From NCBI RefSeq assembly GCF_005876955.1, contig NZ_SSCL01000003.1, forward strand, positions 186,001 through 250,000: a stretch of DNA of 64,000 nt, read 5' to 3'. This document shows, one piece after another, positions 40,745 to 50,822 of the stretch. Each line of letters opens with the position of its first letter. Position 1 is the first letter of the stretch. Under the pieces are notes generated by a model that worked only from the letters and a program-made list of their open reading frames with translations, ran no database searches and was not told where the DNA came from. The stretch is from Sinomonas gamaensis. GTDB lineage: Bacteria > Actinomycetota > Actinomycetes > Actinomycetales > Micrococcaceae. A program made the position numbers and the translations under genes.

Positions 40745-42832
40745 TCAGCTCGTCCACCCAGTGCCCGAGAGCAGCCGTTCTCCCAGCATTGCGGACATTG
40801 TGGCGGCGTACGTCTTGGTCAGGTGGTTGTCGTCGAGATAGACGTAGGTGTTTCCAATCACACCGCCGCAGATCCCGTTCGGGCAGATCAGATCCGTCAT
40901 GTCGATCGCCGTGAAGCGGTCGGCGTGCTGCGCCGCGAACGCTGCCAGCGGGTCCTGCGGCGCGAGGACGCTCGCGAGCGAGGGGCTGCACTCGCTGCTC
41001 GTCCCGCCGTTCCGCACCACGCAGTCGGCCATATTGAACGTGAAGCGGGGATTGTCGCGGACTGCGACAACGTCGACCCCCTTGGCAGTGAGGCTCGACA
41101 CCGTCGCGCCGAGACCGGGGGTGAGGGTTTCCTCGGACGACGACGGCGCCGCCACCGTGCCGACCATGAACACCGCCGTGGGCGGGTTCGCCGCGAGGTA
41201 CGAGGACACTTGACTGTTGAAGGTGTTGCATGGGGTGTTGGGAGTCTGGACGCTAGGCGTGTAGATGCACCCTCCCAGGAGCAGGGCGACCACGCGCCAC
41301 CCGTGCTGCTGGGCGACCGGCTCGAGGGCTGACATCCACTGCTCGGCATGGGAATCACCGACCACGACAATCGTCTTCGATGCAGCCGGCCCCGCGTTGT
41401 CCATCGAGCAGTTCTTCGTGAGCGTCGAGGGCACGTGGAGATCGGACGAGCACTTCGAAGGCAGTCCGTACCAGTCGTCCGGAAGGTTCTGCGCGAGCGG
41501 GAGGACCTGGGCGGTCGGCGAGGCTTGGCTCGTGAAGCCCGGCGTGAGCGCCGCGGCCCCCGGGTTGTCGACGTTGGCCTTGGCCTCCGCGGCGTTCGAC
41601 TTCGTCTGGATGCTCAGCTGCACCGACGCAATCGGCAGGACCGCCACCAGCGCACAGGCGGCAATGCCGAGGACCGCGTTCCGGAGCCGCCGCTCGGGCC
41701 ACTTCCAGGCCCGCCACGGACGGTCCACGAAGCGGATCGTCACGTACGCCAGAACGAGGGAGACGACGATCGCGGCGGTGCCGAGCAGCCATCCTGCGCG
41801 GTCCTTGTCCCGCCACACGAGCGCGATCACGAGCACAGGCCAGTGCCACAGGTAGAGGCCGTACGAGATGTCGCCGAGCTTGCGGAGGGGCCGGGACGAG
41901 AGGAACCGGTGGACCCCAAGGGCGCCGCCGTGCTCGGCCGCGAGGATCACCGCGGCAGCCGAGAGGGTGGGCCACAGGGCGATCGCCCCCGGGAACGCCG
42001 TCTCGACGTTGAGGGCGAGGCCGCAGGCGACGATCGCGGCGAGGCCCGCCCAGCCGATCACCACAGCGACGACGGGCCGCACGCGCACCCGGTCGATCGC
42101 GAGCGCCAGAAGGCTGCCGAATGCGAACTCCCAGATCCTCGCCCAGAGCGAGAAGTACGCCTGCGTCTGGTTCAGCGCGGTGTCCACGATCGAGTACACG
42201 AGCGAAGCTGCGAAGATCATGCCGAAGGCGAGGGCGAGCAACCGCTCGTACCGGAGCCGGAAGCGCCGCGCCAAGGCTCCGAGCAGCACGAACAGGATCG
42301 GGAACAGCACGAAGATCTGGCCCTGGATCGAGAGCGACCAGAAATGCTGGAACGGGCTCGCCAGCGAATGATCCTGCGCGTAGTAGTCCACGGCGTCCCG
42401 CTGCAGTAGCCAATTCTCCGCGTAGACGAGCGACGCCACGCCCTGCTCGAGCACCGTGGCCCATCGGGTCGCCGGCAGGAAGACGACGGTGGCGAGCACC
42501 GTCCCCGCGATCGTCACAGCCGCTGCGGGCAGCAGACGGCGGAAGACATGGGCCCAATGCTTGAACAGCTTGGTCCGCTGGCCCTTCCGGTGCCGCGCGA
42601 CGAACTGGCCCGTCATGAGGAACGCCGAGATCATGAGGAAGACGTCCACGCCTCCCGAGACGCGCCCGAGCCACACGTGATAGAGCACCACGAGGAGCAC
42701 GGCCACGGCCCGCAGACCTTGGATCTCTGGGCGGAACTTCCGCCCGTCGCCCTCCGGAGGGCCCTCGCGGCGGTGGCCGCCCGCCGTCGTCCGCTCGGCT
42801 GCCGACTCCGCTTCCGTCGTCGTCTCCGTCAT
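40745..42832 (-). CDS. Acyltransferase 3 with C-terminal SGNH domain (paralogue B)
   Basis: A 695-residue paralogue of the preceding gene with the same architecture: KFRPEIQGLRAVAVLLVVLYHVWLGRVSGGVDVFL, about ten membrane helices, and an SGNH domain with the canonical VVGDSHAEQW and LDDNHLT. GGGAGAG precedes the ATG at 42832. The 102-base gap to paralogue A contains no gene. Both lie between guaB and groEL, with no polysaccharide cluster nearby, so the acceptor is unknown. Confidence 0.92.
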   Translation of the reverse strand: MTETTTEAESAAERTTAGGHRREGPPEGDGRKFRPEIQGLRAVAVLLVVLYHVWLGRVSGGVDVFLMISAFLMTGQFVARHRKGQRTKLFKHWAHVFRRLLPAAAVTIAGTVLATVVFLPATRWATVLEQGVASLVYAENWLLQRDAVDYYAQDHSLASPFQHFWSLSIQGQIFVLFPILFVLLGALARRFRLRYERLLALAFGMIFAASLVYSIVDTALNQTQAYFSLWARIWEFAFGSLLALAIDRVRVRPVVAVVIGWAGLAAIVACGLALNVETAFPGAIALWPTLSAAAVILAAEHGGALGVHRFLSSRPLRKLGDISYGLYLWHWPVLVIALVWRDKDRAGWLLGTAAIVVSLVLAYVTIRFVDRPWRAWKWPERRLRNAVLGIAACALVAVLPIASVQLSIQTKSNAAEAKANVDNPGAAALTPGFTSQASPTAQVLPLAQNLPDDWYGLPSKCSSDLHVPSTLTKNCSMDNAGPAASKTIVVVGDSHAEQWMSALEPVAQQHGWRVVALLLGGCIYTPSVQTPNTPCNTFNSQVSSYLAANPPTAVFMVGTVAAPSSSEETLTPGLGATVSSLTAKGVDVVAVRDNPRFTFNMADCVVRNGGTSSECSPSLASVLAPQDPLAAFAAQHADRFTAIDMTDLICPNGICGGVIGNTYVYLDDNHLTKTYAATMSAMLGERLLSGTGWTS

Positions 42833-42951
42833 CGCTCTCCCGGTCCCTCCGTCTCCCTCGCCTGCCCTCCATTTCCGCCCTGCGACCTGTGCGGAACTTG
42901 TGAATGGTGTGAAGGGCCTATGTGAGCGAACGGAAAGTGAGCAGAGACACG

Positions 42952-42983
42952 AGGGCCGCCCCGGGGAATCCCGGGGCGGCCCT
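42952..42983 (-). terminator. Hairpin terminator after groEL
   Basis: AGGGCCGCCCCGGG pairs perfectly with CCCGGGGCGGCCCT around a GAAT loop, 22 bases past the groEL stop. Confidence 0.8.
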
Positions 42984-43005
42984 CGATGCGGGGTTCAGAA
43001 GCCGA

Positions 43006-44990
<1,985 letters not shown>

Positions 44991-45076
44991 GGATCTCTCC
45001 TTTTCATGAACGGGTCACGGAAATCCTCAGCCGGGCATGCAACCGTCGTCGCGGGTGCCGGAGCGTGCCTGGACAG

Positions 45077-45103
45077 TTAGCACTCACACATGACGAGTGC
45101 TAC
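45077..45103. promoter_or_regulatory. CIRCE 1 of the groES-groEL operon
   Basis: TTAGCACTC, 9 bases, then GAGTGCTAC. One mismatch from the consensus. It covers the predicted transcription start. Confidence 0.93.
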
Positions 45104-45108
45104 TCATG

Positions 45109-45137
45109 ACTCTATTGAGAGGCTGGCACTCGGTCAA
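45109..45137 (-). promoter_or_regulatory. groES-groEL promoter
   Basis: On the minus strand, TTGACC (45132-45137), a 17-base spacer, then TAGAGT (45109-45114). The -35 hexamer lies inside the spacer of CIRCE 2. Confidence 0.85.
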
Positions 45138-45149
45138 GGCGAGTGCCAA
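45123..45149. promoter_or_regulatory. CIRCE 2 of the groES-groEL operon
   Basis: CTGGCACTC, 9 bases, then GAGTGCCAA. The arms are symmetrical variants of the CIRCE half-sites (GGCACTC/GAGTGCC). Its spacer contains the -35 hexamer. Confidence 0.88.
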
Positions 45150-45186
45150 GTGAGTGCCCGTGTCGCGGCGACTATTCCCCGGCGGG

Positions 45187-45552
45187 CTATTCGCCAGCGA
45201 GCTCGTCGAAGCTCAGGTCGTCGCCGTCGTCGCCCCCGCGGGAGCGGTTGAAGTACATGACGAGGAGGGACCCCACGAGGAAGACCCCGCCCACCACGAG
45301 CCCCACGATGGCGGCAATCTTCGCACCGAGGTACTGGTCCCGGAGCGCCTGGGCCTCGGGAGTCCCGTCGTCGATGCTCTTGCCGCCCACCGAGTACACG
45401 GTGGCCGTGAAGGCATCGAGGCCGAGGACCACGAGGAGGAGGACCGCCGAGACGACAGCGACAACAATGCCGAGAATGAGCAAAGGACGGGTGTAGCGGG
45501 AGAAATCTCCGTGGCTGGCGGTCGGCGAAGCGTCTGCTGGCGTCGTCTCCAT
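45187..45552 (-). CDS. Small hypothetical membrane protein
   Basis: A 121-residue protein with two predicted transmembrane helices (residues about 23-48, LLILGIVVAVVSAVLLLVVLGL, and about 78-98, IAAIVGLVVGGVFLVGSLLVMYF) and an acidic C-terminus (GGDDGDDLSFDELAGE). No family recognised. The ATG at 45552 is 6 bases after TATGGT. It is divergent from the methyltransferase gene with 66 bases between the starts. Its stop lies just upstream of the CIRCE elements. Confidence 0.78.
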   Translation of the reverse strand: METTPADASPTASHGDFSRYTRPLLILGIVVAVVSAVLLLVVLGLDAFTATVYSVGGKSIDDGTPEAQALRDQYLGAKIAAIVGLVVGGVFLVGSLLVMYFNRSRGGDDGDDLSFDELAGE

Positions 45553-45558
45553 GCCTCC

Positions 45559-45564
45559 ACCATA
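45559..45564 (-). promoter_or_regulatory. -10 box of the small membrane protein gene (leaderless)
   Basis: TATGGT on the minus strand, 6 bases before the ATG at 45552. Confidence 0.5.
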
Positions 45565-45606
45565 ACCAGATTCGCGGCTGCCGGCGGGCGTCATGCGGCC
45601 GTGAAC

Positions 45607-45612
45607 TAGGCT
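45607..45612 (+). promoter_or_regulatory. -10 box of the THUMP-like methyltransferase gene (leaderless)
   Basis: TAGGCT, 6 bases before the ATG at 45619. Confidence 0.6.
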
Positions 45613-45618
45613 TGATCC

Positions 45619-46854
45619 ATGCCCCAGGACCCTTCCGCCTCCGAGCAGCTCGCGCCCCTGCTCACCGCCGAAGGCTGGGCCCTCCTGAACTCGCTTGGCC
45701 CCTATCGCGAGGAGGACGCCCTGGCGATCAGCGCCCGGCTGCGCAAGGCCGGCCACTCCCCCGAGCTCGTCTCCGCCGTGCTGAGCCAGGCACGCCTCCG
45801 GGTGAAGGCGGAGGCAAAGTTCGGCGAGTTCTCGGGCCACATGCTCTTCACGCGGGCAGGACTCGAGCAGGCCACCCGGCTCAGTGTCGCCGCCCGCCAC
45901 GCGCGGCGATTCGTCGACGCCGGCGTCCGCCACGTCGCGGACCTCGGCTGTGGCCTGGGTGCGGACGCCATGGCGATGGCCTCCCTCGACCTGGAGGTCA
46001 CCGCCGTCGAACTCGATGAGACGACCGCGGCCTGCGCCACGATCAACCTCATGCCGTTTCCCCAGGCACGCGTCGTCCACGCGGATGCCCAAGCAGTCTC
46101 GCTCGAGGGGATCGACGGCGTGTGGCTCGATCCCGCGCGGCGGACGACGACGACGTCAGGCACCACGCGACTGTGGGACCCGGAGGACTTCTCGCCGCCG
46201 CTCAGCTTCGCGTCGGAGCTCGCCGACAAAGGCCTGCCCGTGGGCGTCAAGCTCGGGCCGGGAATCCCGCATGCTTCCGTGCCGGACGGGTGCGAGGCAC
46301 AGTGGGTCTCGGTCGACGGGGATGTCACCGAGGTGGCCCTGTACTTCAACGCGCTCAGGCGCCCTACGATTCGCCGGGCAGCCCTCGTGCTCGCCGACGA
46401 CTCAGTGTCGGAGCTCGTCGCCGAAACGGACTTCGGCGAGGGCGTGCAGCCCGAGCTCGGACCGCTCGAGGGCTTCCTCTACGAACCCGACGGCGCCGTG
46501 ATCCGCTCGGGCCTCGTCGCCGAGCTCGCGGACCGGTTGGGCGGGCACCTGCTTGATCCGCACATCGCCTACATCTGCGCCCCGGACCTCGTCTCGACCC
46601 CCTTCGCTCGGGCCTACAGGGTCCTCGACGTGCGCCACTACAACGTCCGGGCGCTGCGCCAGTGGGTGCGCGACGAGGGCATCACCGCGCTCGACATCAA
46701 GAAGCGCGGCGTCGCCGTCGCCCCCGACGAGCTCCGCAAGCTGCTCATGGCCGGCCTCGGCAAGCCTGCGCGCAAGGCGCCGCACAAGCGGGCGACCCTC
46801 GTGCTGACGCGGATCGGCGAGGACCGGGTGGCTGCTGTCGTCGAGCCCGCCTAG
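45619..46854 (+). CDS. Class I SAM-dependent methyltransferase with THUMP-like domain
   Basis: A 411-residue protein. A helical N-terminal region of about 100 residues precedes a Rossmann SAM site VADLGCGLGADAMAMASLDLEVTAVELDE. A DPARR motif (GVWLDPARRTTTT) follows, as in this actinobacterial family. A C-terminal THUMP-like part (residues about 330-405) contains RHYNVRALRQWVRDEGITALDIKKRGVAVAPDELRK. The RNA-binding-like end suggests an RNA substrate, but none is proven. Its TAG stop shares the CTAG tetranucleotide with the stop of the convergent gene. Confidence 0.88.
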   Translation: MPQDPSASEQLAPLLTAEGWALLNSLGPYREEDALAISARLRKAGHSPELVSAVLSQARLRVKAEAKFGEFSGHMLFTRAGLEQATRLSVAARHARRFVDAGVRHVADLGCGLGADAMAMASLDLEVTAVELDETTAACATINLMPFPQARVVHADAQAVSLEGIDGVWLDPARRTTTTSGTTRLWDPEDFSPPLSFASELADKGLPVGVKLGPGIPHASVPDGCEAQWVSVDGDVTEVALYFNALRRPTIRRAALVLADDSVSELVAETDFGEGVQPELGPLEGFLYEPDGAVIRSGLVAELADRLGGHLLDPHIAYICAPDLVSTPFARAYRVLDVRHYNVRALRQWVRDEGITALDIKKRGVAVAPDELRKLLMAGLGKPARKAPHKRATLVLTRIGEDRVAAVVEPA

Positions 46855-47681
46855 CCGGCGCGCATGAACTCCTCCGCCGCGCGCACCTGCTCGTCGGTGG
46901 GCCGAATGCCGGTGTAGAGCACAAACTGCTCAAGGGCCTGGATCGTCATGACCTCCGCGCCGCTGATCACCGGCTTCCCCGCGTCCCGCGCCGCGACGAT
47001 GAGCGGCGTCTCAGCGGGGAGGGCGACGACGTCGAACACCAGCCGCGCTGCATCGATCGCCTCGCGGGGGAAGGACAGGGAGTCGGCCTCAGCCCCGCCG
47101 GCCATGCCGATGGGCGTGACATTGACCAGGACGTCCGCGCGGCTGTCTCCAAGCTCGGCCTGCCAGCCGAAGCCGTACAGCCCCGCAAGGGCACGGCCAC
47201 TGGCCTCGTTGCGGGCCACGATCGTCACATTCCGGAAGCCGGCGTCACGGAACGCGGCCGCGGTGGCCTTGGCCATCCCGCCTGAGCCTCGGAGGAGCAC
47301 TGACCAATCGGGCCGCAGGCCATCACGGTCCGCAGCGCGCTGGATGAGCTGCTCGATCGCCGCATAATCCGTGTTGTATGCCGTCAGGACCCCGTTGTCG
47401 TTGACGATCGTGTTGACCGAGTCGATCGCCTTCGCCGAAGCGTCCATGCCGTCCACGAGGGCGATGACGTCCTCCTTGTAGGGCATCGAGACGGCGCAGC
47501 CGCGGATGCCGAGCCCCCGCACGCCCGCGATGGCCTGCTCGAGATTCGTGGGGGCAAAAGCCTTGTAGATCCAGTTGAGGCCCAGCGCTTCGTAGAGGAA
47601 GTTGTGGAAGCGCGTCCCGTTGTTGCTCGGGCGGGCGGAGAGCGAGATGCAGAGGGTCATGTCTTTGTTGAGGATCGGCAC
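46851..47681 (-). CDS. Shikimate dehydrogenase-like NADP oxidoreductase
   Basis: A 276-residue AroE-superfamily enzyme. The N-terminal substrate domain has SLSARPSNNGTRFHNFLYEALGLNWIYKAF and GCAVSMPYKEDVIALVD, the catalytic lysine/aspartate region with K in MPYKE. The NAD(P) loop is LLRGSGGMAKATAAAFRDAGF. The substrate serines of classical AroE (SxS) are represented by SLSARPSN. It may be a shikimate 5-dehydrogenase-like paralogue rather than the main AroE. The GTG at 47681 is 6 bases after TAGCCT. Confidence 0.88.
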   Translation of the reverse strand: MPILNKDMTLCISLSARPSNNGTRFHNFLYEALGLNWIYKAFAPTNLEQAIAGVRGLGIRGCAVSMPYKEDVIALVDGMDASAKAIDSVNTIVNDNGVLTAYNTDYAAIEQLIQRAADRDGLRPDWSVLLRGSGGMAKATAAAFRDAGFRNVTIVARNEASGRALAGLYGFGWQAELGDSRADVLVNVTPIGMAGGAEADSLSFPREAIDAARLVFDVVALPAETPLIVAARDAGKPVISGAEVMTIQALEQFVLYTGIRPTDEQVRAAEEFMRAG

Positions 47682-47687
47682 AGGACA

Positions 47688-47693
47688 AGGCTA
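47688..47693 (-). promoter_or_regulatory. -10 box of the shikimate dehydrogenase-like gene (leaderless)
   Basis: TAGCCT on the minus strand, 6 bases before the GTG start. Confidence 0.6.
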
Positions 47694-47761
47694 ATCGGGT
47701 TGCACCAAGCTCCGGCCCCCGGACTCTGGCTGCCTCGAAGCACCGGGTGTGCAATGGACCC

Positions 47762-49402
47762 ATGCCGGGCTCCTCCACGAATCAGGTTCCCCCGCGAGTC
47801 GGAGTCGACGAGTTCTCCGCGAACGCGGCCCTCGTCGACGGCGTCCGGCGGTACGGCGCCGGGTGGGCGTCGGGAGCCCTGGCTGCGGTCGGGCGGCTCG
47901 TCGGATCCGCCGAGTTCCACGAGCAGGCTCGGCTCGCGAACCTGCACCCGCCCACGCTCCATGCCCTCGATCGGTACGGCGAGCGCCGGGACGAAGTCGA
48001 GTACCACCCGTCCTATCACCGCGTGCTCGGCGACGCTGTCGCTCATGGGGCCCACACGTCGTCGTGGGCGGACCCGAGACTTGGAGCCCACGTGGCCCGC
48101 GCTGCCGCCTTCATGCTGTTCGCGCAGGTCGAGCCCGGCCACGCGTGCCCTGTCTCGATGACGCACGCCGCCGTCCCCGCCCTCGCCCGGGAGAGCGCCG
48201 TCGGCCGCTCCTGGCTGCCGCTCCTCTACGGCACCGGCTACGACCCGCGGCTCGTCCGCCCCGCCGAGAAGTCGGGCGTGCTCGTGGGCATGGCGATGAC
48301 GGAGCGTCAGGGCGGTTCCGACCTGCGCGCCAACACGACCAGGGCGGTCGACACGGGCGACGGGACAGCGCGAATCACCGGCCAGAAATGGTTCTGCTCG
48401 GCCCCGATGAGCGATGCGTTCCTGGTGCTCGCCCAGGAGCCGCCGGGTCTTTCGTGCTTCCTGGTCCCCCGTGTGCTCGACGACGGCACAAGGAATCCCT
48501 TCCGCCTCGTGCGGCTCAAGTCGAAGCTGGGCAATCGGTCCAACGCATCCGCCGAGGTGGAGTTCGAGGACACGCTCGGCTGGCGGATCGACGAGCCCGG
48601 GCGGGGCGTGCGGGCCATCCTCGAGATGGTCCATGAGACGAGGATCGATTGCGTCCTCGGGAGCGCGGCCGGCATGCGACAGGCGGTGACCGAGGCCGTG
48701 TGGCACGCTCGTCACCGCCGGGCCTTCGGGCAGCTGCTGATCGACCAGCCCGCCATGGCCGCGGTCCTCGCCGACCTCGCGATCGAAGCCGAGGCCGCAA
48801 CCGCGCTCGGCCTGCGGCTCGCGGCGACGGACGACGGCGGCACCCACCAGGGTCGGGACGTCGCCTCCCGCGAGCGGAGCTTCGCGCGGCTCGCGACCGC
48901 CGTCGGAAAGTTCTGGGTCTGCAAGCGCGGGCCCGGACACGCCGCCGAGGCGCTCGAGTGCCTTGGCGGCAACGGCTACACGGAGGATTTTCCGCTCGCG
49001 ATGCGGTACCGCGAGCAGCCTGTCATGGCCATCTGGGAGGGGTCGGGCAACGTCGTGGCCCTCGACGTCCTGCGGACCCTGGCTCGCGAGCCCGCGTCGG
49101 CCGAAGCCCTCGCGGACGAGCTCGAGAGCCAGCGGGGCGTCGATCCGGCACTCGACCGGCAGCTCGGCCGCGCCCTGTCGCTCCTCTCCGACGCCGTCCA
49201 CGAGCCGGAGGAGGCCCAGCCGTGGGCCCGCCGGCTCGCCGAGGAACTCGCGCTGGCGCTGCAGGCCGTCCTCCTTGTGGGGCATGCGCCCTCGTCCGTC
49301 GCGGAGGCCTTCGTCGCGGCCCGACTCGGCGATCAGCGGGCACTCGGGTACGGGTGCCTCCCGGACAAGGCGGCCGTGAAGGGCGTCCTCGAGAGGGTCT
49401 AG
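47762..49402 (+). CDS. AidB-like acyl-CoA dehydrogenase family flavoprotein
   Basis: A 546-residue member of the AidB branch, longer than the usual 380-residue acyl-CoA dehydrogenases. It has MAMTERQGGSDLRANTTRA (FAD-binding), KWFCSAPMSDAFLVLAQ, ARHRRAFGQLLIDQPAM and ECLGGNGYTEDFPLAMRYREQPVMAIWEGSGNVVALDVLR. E. coli AidB protects DNA during alkylation stress; the enzymatic activity is weak and the true role is debated. The ATG at 47762 was chosen over an in-frame GTG five codons upstream. Confidence 0.9.
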   Translation: MPGSSTNQVPPRVGVDEFSANAALVDGVRRYGAGWASGALAAVGRLVGSAEFHEQARLANLHPPTLHALDRYGERRDEVEYHPSYHRVLGDAVAHGAHTSSWADPRLGAHVARAAAFMLFAQVEPGHACPVSMTHAAVPALARESAVGRSWLPLLYGTGYDPRLVRPAEKSGVLVGMAMTERQGGSDLRANTTRAVDTGDGTARITGQKWFCSAPMSDAFLVLAQEPPGLSCFLVPRVLDDGTRNPFRLVRLKSKLGNRSNASAEVEFEDTLGWRIDEPGRGVRAILEMVHETRIDCVLGSAAGMRQAVTEAVWHARHRRAFGQLLIDQPAMAAVLADLAIEAEAATALGLRLAATDDGGTHQGRDVASRERSFARLATAVGKFWVCKRGPGHAAEALECLGGNGYTEDFPLAMRYREQPVMAIWEGSGNVVALDVLRTLAREPASAEALADELESQRGVDPALDRQLGRALSLLSDAVHEPEEAQPWARRLAEELALALQAVLLVGHAPSSVAEAFVAARLGDQRALGYGCLPDKAAVKGVLERV

Positions 49403-49419
49403 GCCCCGCTTGACTTCTG

Positions 49420-49510
49420 CGGCGCCCTTCCCCGCACGAAGCGCCCTTCCCCGCACTTCCGCGCGGGGCCCGGCGCGGAAGTGCGGGGCCGGGCGCGGAA
49501 GTGCGGGCCC
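49420..49510. repeat. GC-rich palindromic repeat element, copy A
   Basis: Two direct copies of GCGCCCTTCCCCGCAC (49422 and 49441) lead into CCCCGCACTTCCGCGC (49449-49464) and its inverse GCGCGGAAGTGCGGGG (49473-49488). A further GCGCGGAAGTGCGGG follows at 49493. It lies just past the AidB-like stop and the DUF559 stop, and a related copy B lies on the other side of the DUF559 gene. Confidence 0.88.
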
Positions 49511-49540
49511 GGCGCTGAAGCTGCCGCCGTCAGGAGACGG

Positions 49541-50497
49541 TCAGGCCGCGGCCTCGAAGGCGGCTGCGAGACGCGCGGCGACCAGGTCGGGTCGCTCCAG
49601 GTCCGCCCAGGTGAGCCGGACGACGCGCCACCCGAGGTCCATGAGTGCAGTCTCGCGCCGCCGCTCCAGGAGGAGTGCCTCGGCCGTCGGGCGGTAGTCG
49701 TAGTACTTCCCGCGTCCGTCGAATTCGAGGATGACCTTGATCCGCGGCCACGCATAGTCAGCGCGGTATGTGCCCAAAGGCGTCTCGATGCAATGTTGGA
49801 CCTCAGGCGGTTCGACGCGGAGCCGCGAGAGAAGGAATCGCGTACGCGTTTCCCCCGCGGATTCGGCGCGACCGTCCAGCAATCCCAGCAGTTGTGCCGC
49901 TCGCACGCTGCCCCGAACAATCGGCGAGGACTCAAGGGACGCAGTGAGATCGGCCAAACCTACCCCGGTATGGAGTGCACTGTCTCCGATCACGGCTGCT
50001 TCCTCCTGGCCGTAGGCACGAGCACAGTCGAGCACGGTTCGGACCGGGGACGTGGCAAAAACTACACGGCCTCCACGCGTCCGCACTTGGACAATCTCAT
50101 CCGCTCCGAGTGCTGCCCTGTGCCCCACAGCATCTGCCCCGTGGCTGGCTCCGGAATCCGCACTTGTCAGGAGGTGTACTTGAGATCCAACGTTCCAGGT
50201 AGCAAATCCGTGAAGGCGAGCCGCCGATGCGTGGCTATAGCAGGGTTTGCCCTGTGAGCCGGCGGCGTGAGCGTCGATGCGATAGTCATCTTGGTCCCAA
50301 GGGCTCAGCTCCGTCCACGACGAGCCCAGGGCATACGCCCCTCGGCGAATCCTCAGGAGCACGCCGGCACGCACGCAAGCGGTGAGCACGCGATCATCGA
50401 GACCCGCAGCCTTCAGCTCCGCTGTCGAGGCGATGAGTTGCCCAGGCCACCGACTGGCAACGATTGCGCGCGCTACTCGAGGTTCCATAGCGCTCAT
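49541..50497 (-). CDS. AbiEi-like/DUF559 (Vsr-type endonuclease fold) protein
   Basis: A 318-residue protein. An N-terminal winged-helix/AbiEi-antitoxin-like part (residues about 10-190, ACVRAGVLLRIRRGAYALG, YSHASAARLHGFATW, TSPVRTVLDCARAYGQEEAAVIGDSALH) is followed by a DUF559/Vsr-like PD-(D/E)XK domain: TYRADYAWPRIKVILEFDGRGKYY with Asp and Glu-x-Asp in place, then LGWRVVRLTWADL. Such proteins are widespread in actinobacteria, usually without a defined partner. No AbiEii toxin gene is present. Start ATG 50497, with 50488 as alternative. It is bracketed by two copies of a GC-rich repeat. Confidence 0.87.
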   Translation of the reverse strand: MSAMEPRVARAIVASRWPGQLIASTAELKAAGLDDRVLTACVRAGVLLRIRRGAYALGSSWTELSPWDQDDYRIDAHAAGSQGKPCYSHASAARLHGFATWNVGSQVHLLTSADSGASHGADAVGHRAALGADEIVQVRTRGGRVVFATSPVRTVLDCARAYGQEEAAVIGDSALHTGVGLADLTASLESSPIVRGSVRAAQLLGLLDGRAESAGETRTRFLLSRLRVEPPEVQHCIETPLGTYRADYAWPRIKVILEFDGRGKYYDYRPTAEALLLERRRETALMDLGWRVVRLTWADLERPDLVAARLAAAFEAAA

Positions 50498-50589
50498 CGT
50501 GGTGGATCCCGTTGGGCCTTGCACTCGTGGAATGGCCTATGTGGAAAACTCCGACTGGATGACCACGAGAGGGTGAGGAACGCCGTGAG

Positions 50590-50676
50590 AGGCCCTTCCC
50601 CGCATACAGCGCCCGACCCCGCACATCCGCGCGGGGCCCGGCGCGGAAGTGCGGGTGCGGCGCGGAAGTGCGGGGG
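50590..50676. repeat. GC-rich palindromic repeat element, copy B
   Basis: Same order as copy A: GGCCCTTCCCCGCA, then GACCCCGCACATCCGCGCGG, GCGCGGAAGTGCGGG and CGCGGAAGTGCGGGG. It is in direct orientation relative to copy A, about 1.17 kb away. Confidence 0.85.
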
Positions 50677-50752
50677 CGGCGCCGCGGCCCGGAGTGACGG
50701 ATGCCTCTCCCCCCGCCCGGGATGCCCGGCTCGCCGGAGAGCGCCCCTGCCC

Positions 50753-50758
50753 TAGACT
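50753..50758 (+). promoter_or_regulatory. Candidate -10 box of the carboxylate-amine ligase gene
   Basis: TAGACT, giving a leader of roughly 58 bases before the ATG at 50823. No clear -35 hexamer. Confidence 0.45.
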
Positions 50759-50822
50759 GGGCACGTTCTGTACGGATGCTGCCGGCCTGGCCGGAGCCTG
50801 AGCTCCAGAAGCGGGGGCGGAC

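Larger units (their letters stand above)
50498..50822. other. Intergenic region of 325 bases
   Basis: Holds the repeat element copy B (50590-50676), the TAGACT box of the carboxylate-amine ligase gene, and no open frame that looks coding. Confidence 0.8.

Noticed and set aside
49541-50497. A complete AbiE toxin-antitoxin pair
   Set aside because: Only an AbiEi-like part fused to a DUF559 fold is present; no AbiEii nucleotidyltransferase toxin gene lies next to it.
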